The translations under genes and the position numbers were made by a program. Shown here one piece after another: positions 54,034 through 61,621 of a stretch of 64,000 bases of DNA; positions within the stretch are counted from its first letter, which is position 1, and the number at the start of each line of letters is the position of its first letter. The DNA comes from Bacillota bacterium (GTDB lineage: Bacteria > Bacillota > UBA4882 > UBA8346). Below the pieces are notes generated by a model. It did no database searches. It had not been told where the DNA came from and saw only the letters and a list, made by a program, of their open reading frames with translations. The stretch covers positions 1 to 64,000 of the forward strand of contig JAEZCE010000086.1 in NCBI GenBank assembly GCA_023429995.1. Direction: 5' to 3'.

Positions 54034-54363
54034 TATTGTAGTGATAATAAATTGTTTTGGCCGCCGCGTCCATGCATCTCATGGCTTTGCGGGGCGTCTA
54101 ACTTCGGTTAACACCCCGTTGCTGCTCCGGGCGCGATGATTCGAGTTTGGGTACTCGAAGTAAGTATTCGTCGAAGTTTATTCAACTCACCCCTCAGGTT
54201 CCTATGGAGACGAAAACGGAAGAACTGATGAATAAATTTTTCCTGATAGTATATCGGATGATGAGGATGAACGGGATTATAAATTTGGGTTAAGAGTCCG
54301 GAAGTTCAATAAAATACCTATTTCAAAACCAAGTTGTCGTGGCCACGAAAGAGAGTAAAAGTA
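54034..54363. other. Intergenic region with UUCG-loop hairpin
   Basis: A stem-loop at 54090-54118 has arms cggggcgtctaac/gttaacaccccg (one mismatch and a bulge) closed by the tetraloop TTCG. Nearby are ctcgaag/cttcgag-like short repeats around 54141-54178 and the text caactcacccctcaggt, also found as caactcaccccttcaggt at 51284-51301. No gene is seen. It looks like a dispersed intergenic element. Confidence 0.45.
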
Positions 54364-54813
54364 ATGTCAGATGAAGTCATTAAAATTATACCGGCAGATC
54401 CTCGCTTTATTCCGGATGAAGAGGCGATTCAAAAGGCACAAATGGCTTTTTTAAAGATCATTCAAAATGCTGATGAAATAAAGGTTAGCATTCAAGAGAA
54501 TGTTATTTTTGTTGACCAAGGAGAAAATTTTGAAAGGGTATTATGCCCTTTTTGTGGTTGTGACTGCAGTGAATGGTGGAATGAAGAAATGGAAAGAGCT
54601 TCAGAGAATAACTTCTTGGAATTAGAAGTAATGATTTCGTGCTGTAAAAAAAATACTACATTAAATGACTTAAAATATGAATGGCCTGCTGGTTTTGGAA
54701 GATTTATCATGGAAGCTATCAATCCACAATGGGATAATATTCACGAAACCGGCAAAAAAGCTTTAGAAAAAATATTAGGATGCGATTTAAAAATAATTAA
54801 AGCGCGCTATTGA
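54364..54813 (+). CDS. Hypothetical protein with cysteine cluster
   Basis: A 149-residue protein (ATG 54364; the frame is open to 54334) of unknown family. Four cysteines in LCPFCGCDCSEWW followed ~25 residues later by a CC pair (MISCCKKN) suggest a zinc ribbon. The remainder is acidic and helical (ALEKILGCDLKIIKARY at the C-terminus). The ribosome site is weak (GAGAG). No signal peptide. It may be an orphan immunity-type protein because it stands alone in an AT-rich accessory stretch near toxin-like genes, but this is a guess. Confidence 0.6.
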   Translation: MSDEVIKIIPADPRFIPDEEAIQKAQMAFLKIIQNADEIKVSIQENVIFVDQGENFERVLCPFCGCDCSEWWNEEMERASENNFLELEVMISCCKKNTTLNDLKYEWPAGFGRFIMEAINPQWDNIHETGKKALEKILGCDLKIIKARY

Positions 54814-55030
54814 CATCCTCGGTGGCTGTTGAGTTGGGAATGGAACGCTGTAACATTGTTTCCGCAAATGAGTGCCAAATATGATATTTTGAACTCCTAG
54901 CTGATTCAAAGTTCACGAAGTTGTTTCAGGGAGCAGAGTCACCAAAGAGGGTGCGTCACATCCTATGAAAACGATGGGGGTTTATTCGAAGAAGCTAATA
55001 ATAAGAGTTAATTGATGGGGTATTAAAACT

Positions 55031-55498
55031 GTGAAAATAAAAGTTTATCGTAAATTGCCCGTGTCTGAAATTTACCCATGTAATTCCAGAGATATCAAAG
55101 AACTTAAATTTGAACAACTACATTCCTTCAGTGTTTCATTTGGATTAAATCCGGAATATTCACTGGATCGCTTTGATAAAAAATATAAATTCCCAACAAT
55201 ACGTGGGCAGGTCATTGCTTATGCAAATATTATGGGGAGTGATAGATATAAAAATATTTTGAATGACTCTAGTTTTAATACTGCATTAACTGAATGTTCT
55301 TTATACATATATCCGATAAAGGTTATCGATTATCCTGAAAATGCTATGAATGAATTAATAGAGATTGTTTTACCTAATATTAATTCTTGGTTTAATGAAC
55401 AAATAAAATTTTTTGATACTGCAAGGTTAGTCGATCAAAAACTTATTGTTGAATGGTTTAAAGATAAGCACTTATTTCATCCAATCGTTCAGAAATAA
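55031..55498 (+). CDS. Hypothetical protein
   Basis: A 155-residue soluble protein that I do not recognise. The start is GTG with a weak upstream GGGG. The sequence looks coding: KFPTIRGQVIAYANIMGSDRYKNIL, ECSLYIYPIKVIDYPENAMNELIEIVLPNI over ~93-122, and a C-terminal QKLIVEWFKDKHLFHPIV. It is very AT-rich compared with the flanks, which suggests horizontal origin. It resembles in size and isolation the other two orphans upstream. Confidence 0.55.
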   Translation: MKIKVYRKLPVSEIYPCNSRDIKELKFEQLHSFSVSFGLNPEYSLDRFDKKYKFPTIRGQVIAYANIMGSDRYKNILNDSSFNTALTECSLYIYPIKVIDYPENAMNELIEIVLPNINSWFNEQIKFFDTARLVDQKLIVEWFKDKHLFHPIVQK

Positions 55499-55812
55499 AC
55501 CTATAACAATGCCGACCAGCCAACCCTCCAGCCGGCTGTCGTGAAGTAAATTAACTGTTGTCGGACCGGTACTTCTTATAACAACCAGCGCTGCTTTCGA
55601 GATTGAGCGGCAGAAAGCCTCTGAGATTCCCGGATTCTGGAGAAAGTGAGCTTTTGGCATAGGTGTAATTTTTGATATTGCGATTTTATTAACCCTGAAT
55701 CCACCGGAATAGACAGTTGTAAAGATGGCCTTGAATATTGTTTAGTCACTGCCAAAAGTTCTTTGATTTTACCAGGTGTGGGAATCGCTGGCCATTTTAA
55801 GGAGGTTATTTC
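55499..55812. other. Intergenic region
   Basis: No gene with start and ribosome site is seen. A short open stretch (about 55690-55800) might be a remnant, but I recognise nothing. The region ends in the AAGGAGG of the next gene. Confidence 0.35.
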
Positions 55813-56337
55813 ATGCGGTATAAAATTTCCTGGTTTGGAATCGGTATCTTTGCTGTTTTACTGATAAGCTTTGGTTTTCCAATGATCGCCCAGGCCTTTG
55901 ATCCGGCGGAATATCCGTTTTCAACCATTCATGAGGAATTCAGTAAAATGGAAAAAGAACATGGGGACATCGGTGAAAATCCGCCTCAACCGGCCGGGAA
56001 TAAAATTGATATTTTAATCCACCCCCGGGTGGTATTTTCGATTCAAGCAACCTACTTGGATCAAGAAAGGCCGCTTTCTGAAAAGAATTTAAAAGGGCTG
56101 GAAGTATTTCAAAAAACTTTTTTGCCTGACCATAAAAGAATATATGATATATATCAACATGAAATATTCATTCGCGATTCAGATGGGAGAGAGTATTGGC
56201 TTCCCATTCAGGAAACTTTTCGGGAACCCTTTCGGCAAGAATATTATCAGGGTTGTGATTTGACATTATATCTTATCTTTTCCATCATCTATGACCACGA
56301 ACCGTTTATTATCATCAATGAATTCTATGTGAAATAA
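55813..56337 (+). CDS. Exported hypothetical protein
   Basis: A 174-residue protein with a clear signal peptide (ISWFGIGIFAVLLISFGF, cleavage near AQAFD) and AAGGAGG 7 bp before ATG. The mature part, ~145 residues, has no motif I recognise; it is rich in aromatic and acidic residues (YDIYQHEIFIRDSDGREYWLP, CDLTLYLIFSIIYDHEPF) and contains one cysteine. Probably a soluble periplasmic or cell-surface protein. A hairpin at 56345-56364 follows the stop. Confidence 0.7.
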   Translation: MRYKISWFGIGIFAVLLISFGFPMIAQAFDPAEYPFSTIHEEFSKMEKEHGDIGENPPQPAGNKIDILIHPRVVFSIQATYLDQERPLSEKNLKGLEVFQKTFLPDHKRIYDIYQHEIFIRDSDGREYWLPIQETFREPFRQEYYQGCDLTLYLIFSIIYDHEPFIIINEFYVK

Positions 56338-56344
56338 TCCGGGC

Positions 56345-56367
56345 AGCTACCCTCCGTGGTAGCTTTT
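56345..56367 (+). terminator. Short terminator hairpin
   Basis: Stem agctacc/ggtagct (56345-56351, 56358-56364) with six-base loop and four T, eight bases after the stop codon. A modest terminator. Confidence 0.5.
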
Positions 56368-56818
56368 AAATTAAGGCCTATTTACATTGCAGATGAATTT
56401 ACCAATTGGGAGGTAACATTACGCTTAGATCGAAATCAAATTCGGCCTTGATAGATGTAATACCGATGAGCTATCTTTATTGTCCGGAAACGTCGGAACA
56501 CATACTAATATTTGAGGTAATCTCAGCAGGCGGTTTTTTTAATTGAAGAAAACACAACCGGGGCATTTTTGCCAAGGAATGCCTTACGAGGCATGGCGGC
56601 TTTATTCCTGGCGGTGTGCGGCTGAAGAAGAAATCTTGGCTTTCGCGAATACAAGTATTCGACCTATAGGAACGAAGGCTTAGACTTACGAAGTTTTTAA
56701 AATCAAAGATCAAAAGAATGGCAGTTCGTCGGGCTGTTCCAAAAGAAGATTTTACGATCAAGAAATACAATATTATATTTTTACGATGATATTGATAAAC
56801 CTAGGAGGGGGCTAAAAC
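56368..56818. other. Intergenic region upstream of the regulator gene
   Basis: No supported gene; the minus-strand frame at 56477-56770 has no ribosome site or recognisable product. The last 70 bp are AT-rich and end in AGGAGGGGG (56802-56810), an excellent ribosome site for the regulator gene, so its promoter is probably here. Confidence 0.4.
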
Positions 56819-57997
56819 ATGAGGGTAACATCGACCGAAGCTCAGTTGACACCTTTCAAGAATCCATTGTTGGCAAGAGAGGCATTGCTACAAAAATTGC
56901 ATTCATATCGGGAAATGAAGTTAATTTTTATTCATGCTCCGGCAGGGTATGGGAAAACAGTTTTACTTCAACAGTTTGCCTCGCGAATAAACACACCCGT
57001 GCTCAGGTATCAGCTGGATTCCATGGATAACGATCCGGTGGTTTTTTTTCGTCATTTTCTTCAGAACTTAACTTATCAGGGTAATTGTATTTCTGAACCT
57101 GATTTTTTAAAGGATATCACAAAACCGGTAGAATTTTTGGCAATCATGAGCAGATTAGCGGATAGATTGGCAGAGCAATTTACGGTAAATACAACGTTGA
57201 TTCTGGAAGACTTTCATTTACTTAAAAACCGCATACTATCTGAATGGATGAATACTTTCATCCGTTATTTGCCTACCGGCACCCAATTGATCATTTCCAG
57301 TCGGCATGCGCCGGCTTTAAAATTAGCCAAATTGAAACTGGAAGGCTTAGGAGTGGAAATCGGGCCGCAGGAACTGAAATTGGATGAGTATGAAAGCCAA
57401 TCTTTATTGGCTTTTTCGCCGCAGTTGAAGACGGCGCCGGAGTTAACAAGCCGGATCATCGAACAGACCACCGGTTGGGCGGCGGGAATGGTATTGTTTT
57501 TAAAATGGTTGGCGAAACAGGATCCGGCTAAAAAAGTGGATTGGGAGTTATTACGGCAAGGATATCCGGCTATATACAATTATTTTGAAAATGAAGTCTT
57601 TGCCGATTTGGATTCCGTATTTCAACAAGATTTGACTAAGTTGGCCGTGGTTGGCGAATTTACCCCGGAGCTCGCCAATCTGTTACTGAAACGGGATGAC
57701 GGCCGGCTTTTTTTGGAAGAAGCTTTGGCGGGTCATTGTTTTATCATCCGGGAGGATGAGACTGGTGAAGTTTACCGATATCATCCATTGTTTCGGGAGT
57801 TTCTACTATCACGGATTAGGGAATCTAAAATTCTCCTACACCAAGCGGGTCTTTTTTTTTACAGCGGAAGGATTATCAGCAGGCGATTCATTATGCTTTT
57901 AAAGCGGAGGATTATCTCACAGCGGCGGAAGCTGTGTCTCAATCAGGATTGGATTTTTTACGCCGGGGGCATTTGTCCTTGGTGGAGCTGTGGCTGA
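56819..57997 (+). CDS. STAND/MalT-like regulator, N-terminal part (frame ends after T9 run)
   Basis: N-terminal NTPase part of a large signal-transducing regulator. Residues 34-50 contain the Walker A loop HAPAGYGKTVLL; TLILEDFHLL is Walker B; LIISSRHAPALKLAKLKLEG and GWAAGMVLFLKW are typical of MalT-like STAND proteins, as is YRYHPLFREFLLSRI before the repeats. Up to 57851 the frame is normal. At the run of nine T (57852-57860) the continuation LFFYSGRIISRRF is not family-like, whereas the next frame reads LQRKDYQQAIHYAFKAEDYLTAAE and continues into the following feature. One extra T would restore a single 1073-residue protein. Either a sequencing or mutational frameshift or expression by slippage. 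Confidence 0.8.
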   Translation: MRVTSTEAQLTPFKNPLLAREALLQKLHSYREMKLIFIHAPAGYGKTVLLQQFASRINTPVLRYQLDSMDNDPVVFFRHFLQNLTYQGNCISEPDFLKDITKPVEFLAIMSRLADRLAEQFTVNTTLILEDFHLLKNRILSEWMNTFIRYLPTGTQLIISSRHAPALKLAKLKLEGLGVEIGPQELKLDEYESQSLLAFSPQLKTAPELTSRIIEQTTGWAAGMVLFLKWLAKQDPAKKVDWELLRQGYPAIYNYFENEVFADLDSVFQQDLTKLAVVGEFTPELANLLLKRDDGRLFLEEALAGHCFIIREDETGEVYRYHPLFREFLLSRIRESKILLHQAGLFFYSGRIISRRFIMLLKRRIISQRRKLCLNQDWIFYAGGICPWWSCG

Positions 57998-60039
57998 ATT
58001 TATTGGAATCAAAGTCCGAGTTGAACCAACCAGGTCTGATGTTTTTAAAGGGAGCACTCTTGGTTTATCAAGGCAGGTTTACTGAAGCCGAGCTTTGGTT
58101 TAAAAGGGTCCGACATTTTTGCCATGACGCCGGGGACAGGGAAGTGTTGTTTCAAATGGGGCTCCAAGAAGTCAAAATTCGCCGGCATTATGGTGATTAT
58201 AGGCAGTGCCTGAAACTGCTGGAATCCTTGGAGCTGGAGGCGACTGATCCGTTTGGAGCCGTGGCGGAGGAATTGAATTTGGAAAGAGCCAATAATCTCT
58301 GGTTAAATGGGGATTTGAGACAGGCTCTTTTTACTTTGGATTTGACCGCGGCTGGGGATGAAGCGGCAGCGGGGCGGTATGACGACAATTTGGCGGCGGT
58401 GTATTATCTTTCCGGAGATCATTCCAAAGCGGCGGAGTGTTTTCGTAAATTCGGTCAAACTACGCCGGAGCCGGACGGCTGGCGGCTTGACTCCTCCGGC
58501 CTTTTCATGGCCGGAGTATACCGGGACCGCGGCGAGTTAAGCAAAGCCGCCCATCTCATTGAGGAGGAATTGCGGGGGCGTAAACGCCAGAAGGTAAGGG
58601 CCGATTTGTGGTTCATCTATTTTCAAATGGCTATTCTCCGGCGGGACATGGGTGAGTTGGAATCGGCCGGTTATTATTTAGACCAGGCGGAGAAGACGTT
58701 TTTACGAACGGATGGGGACAAGCTTTTTTTAGGCTTGATTCATATATTCCGCTGTTTGCTACGGGCTGAGTCCGGAAGTCTGCCGAATTTTCAGCCATCC
58801 ATCGACGATGCCATGAAATTTTTCCGGGAGAAGGCCGCATCCTGGCAAGCGATAGCTAATTATTGCGCCGGTATGGCCGCTATTCGAATGCAAGAGGTGA
58901 ATTTTGCGCGGCTCAAGTTTCTAACCGCCTTGACTTGCGCCCAAAAAGCCGGTATGAAATTTTTCACCGCCCAGTCCAGTGGATTTTTGGCCGGGATTTT
59001 GCGCCGGGCCGGGGATGAGGGTGGTAGCCTCCAATATGGACGGGAGTGTCTTCGGTTATCGGCGGCGGAACAATACCGGCAACCTTTTCGGATTAACCCC
59101 TTTTTGGGGGAGGTATTGCAAATCGGGCTGGAGCGGGGGATTGAACTGGAATTTGTCCATGATATTCTCGGCAAAAAGACGGGAAGTAGCGCCAAAGAAG
59201 GTTGTGTTAATCATAATGAGCCGGGCGGGCCGGTTCGGTTTCGGGAAGAAAAACCGTTGCAACCGGCTGTGAGAAAACTTACTAAGGTAAAGTCGGCAGA
59301 ACCGTTAAGGATTTTTTGTTTTGGGGAATTCGAGGTCTATGCCGGACAAAACACCGGTGCGCCGGTAAGTTGGCGGACCAACAAAGCCAAAGAGTTGCTG
59401 GCTTATTTTATCCATCAGCGGCGGCCGGTATCCCGGCAGGAAGTTATCACCGCCCTATGGCCGGAGGTCTCACCGGAACAGGCAGCTACTTTTTTACATA
59501 CCAATCTTTATTGGGTCCGCCAGATATTGCAAAAAAGCGGGAGGAACCGGGGGATTTTTTATGAGAACAGCGCATACCGCCTGGAGGCCAAAGATATTAT
59601 TTGTGATTATCTGCTTTTTGAAGAATTAAGGGACCGGGTGAGTAGGGATGCCGGAGAACCGGCGGTGGCGGATCTGGAACAAGCCATAACTTTATATCGG
59701 GGGGATTATCTGGATCACTCCGGGTGGGAATGGGCATTGGCCAGGCGTGAGGAGTATAACCGTGAATATCTCCAAATGTTGCATCTGATCGTTGCCCGTT
59801 ATTTTAAACTTAAAAATTACCGTGCGGCCTTAGGCTATTTGGAAAAAATCCTTCAAGTAAATCCCTTGTTGGAAGAGGCGCATCAAATGATGATGAACGC
59901 CTATGCAGCTTTAGGGGACCGGCAGGCGATAATCAGGCAGTATGAATTATTGCGGCGGATTTTAATGGATGAATTGGGGTTGGAACCGGCGCGAGAAACC
60001 AGTAAACTTTTTTATGAAGCGATAGGAGAAGTAAAATAA
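57934..60039 (+). CDS. STAND/SARP-like regulator, C-terminal part (TPR, winged helix, BTAD)
   Basis: Continuation of the previous gene in the next frame; the reading is open from within the T9 run. The N-terminal ~420 residues are TPR-like helical repeats. From ~445 follows an OmpR-type winged helix (LRIFCFGEFEVYAG, WRTNKAKELLAYFIHQ, QEVITALWPEVSPEQA) and a BTAD domain (YRGDYLDHSGWEWALARREEYN ... EEAHQMMMNAYAALGDR), the combination of SARP/AfsR-like activators. No ribosome site precedes the first GTG (57934), so separate translation is unlikely. It lies 132 bp upstream of the toxin-like genes, whose promoter has SARP-type repeats. Confidence 0.82.
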   Translation: MSQSGLDFLRRGHLSLVELWLNLLESKSELNQPGLMFLKGALLVYQGRFTEAELWFKRVRHFCHDAGDREVLFQMGLQEVKIRRHYGDYRQCLKLLESLELEATDPFGAVAEELNLERANNLWLNGDLRQALFTLDLTAAGDEAAAGRYDDNLAAVYYLSGDHSKAAECFRKFGQTTPEPDGWRLDSSGLFMAGVYRDRGELSKAAHLIEEELRGRKRQKVRADLWFIYFQMAILRRDMGELESAGYYLDQAEKTFLRTDGDKLFLGLIHIFRCLLRAESGSLPNFQPSIDDAMKFFREKAASWQAIANYCAGMAAIRMQEVNFARLKFLTALTCAQKAGMKFFTAQSSGFLAGILRRAGDEGGSLQYGRECLRLSAAEQYRQPFRINPFLGEVLQIGLERGIELEFVHDILGKKTGSSAKEGCVNHNEPGGPVRFREEKPLQPAVRKLTKVKSAEPLRIFCFGEFEVYAGQNTGAPVSWRTNKAKELLAYFIHQRRPVSRQEVITALWPEVSPEQAATFLHTNLYWVRQILQKSGRNRGIFYENSAYRLEAKDIICDYLLFEELRDRVSRDAGEPAVADLEQAITLYRGDYLDHSGWEWALARREEYNREYLQMLHLIVARYFKLKNYRAALGYLEKILQVNPLLEEAHQMMMNAYAALGDRQAIIRQYELLRRILMDELGLEPARETSKLFYEAIGEVK

Positions 60040-60072
60040 CCAATCGGGGGCAGGCATTGCTTGCTTCAGGGC

Positions 60073-60107
60073 TTGTTTGGAATTTGTTTGGAATGTTGTT
60101 GTATGAT
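60073..60107 (+). promoter_or_regulatory. SARP-type promoter of the effector genes
   Basis: TTGTTTGGAAT is repeated exactly in tandem (60073-60083, 60084-60094), giving an 11-bp period; TATGAT (60102-60107) begins 7 bp after the second copy. There is no separate good -35. This geometry equals that known for SARP activators: direct repeats at 11-bp spacing with the last one about 8 bp from the -10. Confidence 0.6.
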
Positions 60108-60171
60108 GACAGTGGGAGAATATCTGCTTTAGGGTTTTGAGAGTAACAAATTTACCTGGGAGTTGAGTTCA

Positions 60172-61500
60172 TTGTGGCGACGCGCCGAGAAGCCGAAAAC
60201 TAAATCTATCCCGATGATGAGTGGAAGTCAGAGTATATCTCGACCACCTCTTCATGCAGCGAAATTCAATCCGGAAATTTTGGTCGAGGCGCCCCGGAGC
60301 GCTTTGGAATTGTTAGAATTGCAAAGATTATATGGCAACCGGGGGACGGGACGGATTTTGCAAACCATGGAGGCGGGTGAGAAAAGCGGGCCGGTGATTC
60401 AAGGAGTGTGGAAGGATGGAGAAAAACAATATTTCAAACGGAAGGGATACAAGGAAGGTTTGGTAAGTTGTGAATCCTGGGATCAAGCGATTAACGGTAA
60501 GATATGGTATCGGTACAAGCCGGATTACGTTTGGTTTTATTTATATAATATCGTTGGGGATTCGGATGAAGAAGATGAAAAAGTTGAGAGCCGTTGGCTA
60601 ACTGAAGCGGAATTTACAGAATTAGGAAAACAGGTCCCGGAATGTCTTTTAAGCCCTGAGGTAGTTCAAGAAGAAGCGGCGAAAGATCGCTGCCGCGAAC
60701 TGGTGGAATCCGTCCAAGAAAAAATACCCGCCGAGTTATTAATGAAGTCCCAGTGGGACGTGTTTGAGTATCATCAAGCATACGGCGCTTTAAATCGTTC
60801 GGGGATATGTAACGTATTGACTGCCTCGTGGTTACTTAATTGGTTGCAACCCGGAGCAGAAAAACAAATGGGATTTGGGGCAGAAACACTCAAGTCGTTA
60901 TTGGTTTTGAAGAAATTTTTTAATGCGGCAAATAGAGAATTAAAACCATCTTGGGGCGAAGAATCTTTTAAAGCAACACTCGCATTTATGGATTATTCGA
61001 AGAAGAACAATTTAGGGATTGAATGGCTGGAAAATTTGCAAACCTTTTTTGTTAAGGATGCGCAACTGGAAAGTCTGTCTTTTATTGATTTTGTTAAAAA
61101 ATGGAATGGTTCCTATCAGAAATCAGAGCCGTTGGAAGGGACAACTGAAAAAAAACAAGTAGCTAGAATTAAAGCAGAAGAAATGCGAAAGTATCTTGAT
61201 AAGGTTCTGCAACCTTTCATTCATAGCGGAAAACCGTTTCAAGGATTAGTTGCCATTACGGCTTGGATGAATGCCGGCTGGGGAAAAAGTGGACATGAGT
61301 TGGCGTTTCGGACTAGTCAGGACAGAGGGAAAGCTTGGTTTTACGACCAAAGCTACGGGCTTTCGAAAGAGATGGAGATAAACAACTTTACCAGGGATTT
61401 TGCGAACTATTTACAAGATGGATATGTTGATAATCCAATCTGTATAGGAGCTAAACCCACGGATATGATTAAGTTGGAAGTCATCATGTTCAATACTTGA
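60172..61500 (+). CDS. eCIS-effector-like protein with YopT-like cysteine protease domain
   Basis: The N-terminal ~70 residues are disordered and carry LLELQRLYGNRGTGRILQ, equivalent to the L-Q-x-x-x-G-N-x-x-x-x-R-x-L segment found in DUF4157-associated proteins and in both genes downstream. The C-terminal half resembles YopT-type (C58) cysteine proteases: C213 in SGICNVLTASWLLNW, H375 in GWGKSGHELAFRT and D392 in AWFYDQSYG, in the order and contexts of that triad. The frame opens at TTG 60163, which overlaps its ribosome site; TTG 60172 has GGGAG at 9 bp. No signal peptide. First gene behind the SARP-type promoter. Function is inferred from motifs. Confidence 0.65.
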   Translation: MWRRAEKPKTKSIPMMSGSQSISRPPLHAAKFNPEILVEAPRSALELLELQRLYGNRGTGRILQTMEAGEKSGPVIQGVWKDGEKQYFKRKGYKEGLVSCESWDQAINGKIWYRYKPDYVWFYLYNIVGDSDEEDEKVESRWLTEAEFTELGKQVPECLLSPEVVQEEAAKDRCRELVESVQEKIPAELLMKSQWDVFEYHQAYGALNRSGICNVLTASWLLNWLQPGAEKQMGFGAETLKSLLVLKKFFNAANRELKPSWGEESFKATLAFMDYSKKNNLGIEWLENLQTFFVKDAQLESLSFIDFVKKWNGSYQKSEPLEGTTEKKQVARIKAEEMRKYLDKVLQPFIHSGKPFQGLVAITAWMNAGWGKSGHELAFRTSQDRGKAWFYDQSYGLSKEMEINNFTRDFANYLQDGYVDNPICIGAKPTDMIKLEVIMFNT

Positions 61501-61621
61501 AGTTAAACATCCTCACAACGGTTCATCCGCCCGAAAACCGGACATATTGCTAATAGTATCGCGGGTGAAAAATGAAGAGAGTAGCGCCGGAGAGTTTAAA
61601 GAAGAAAGGATTTTGAGAGTC

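Noticed and set aside
56477..56770. Minus-strand open frame of 97 codons upstream of the regulator gene
   Set aside because: No ribosome site, no recognisable product, and it lies where the regulator's promoter is expected.
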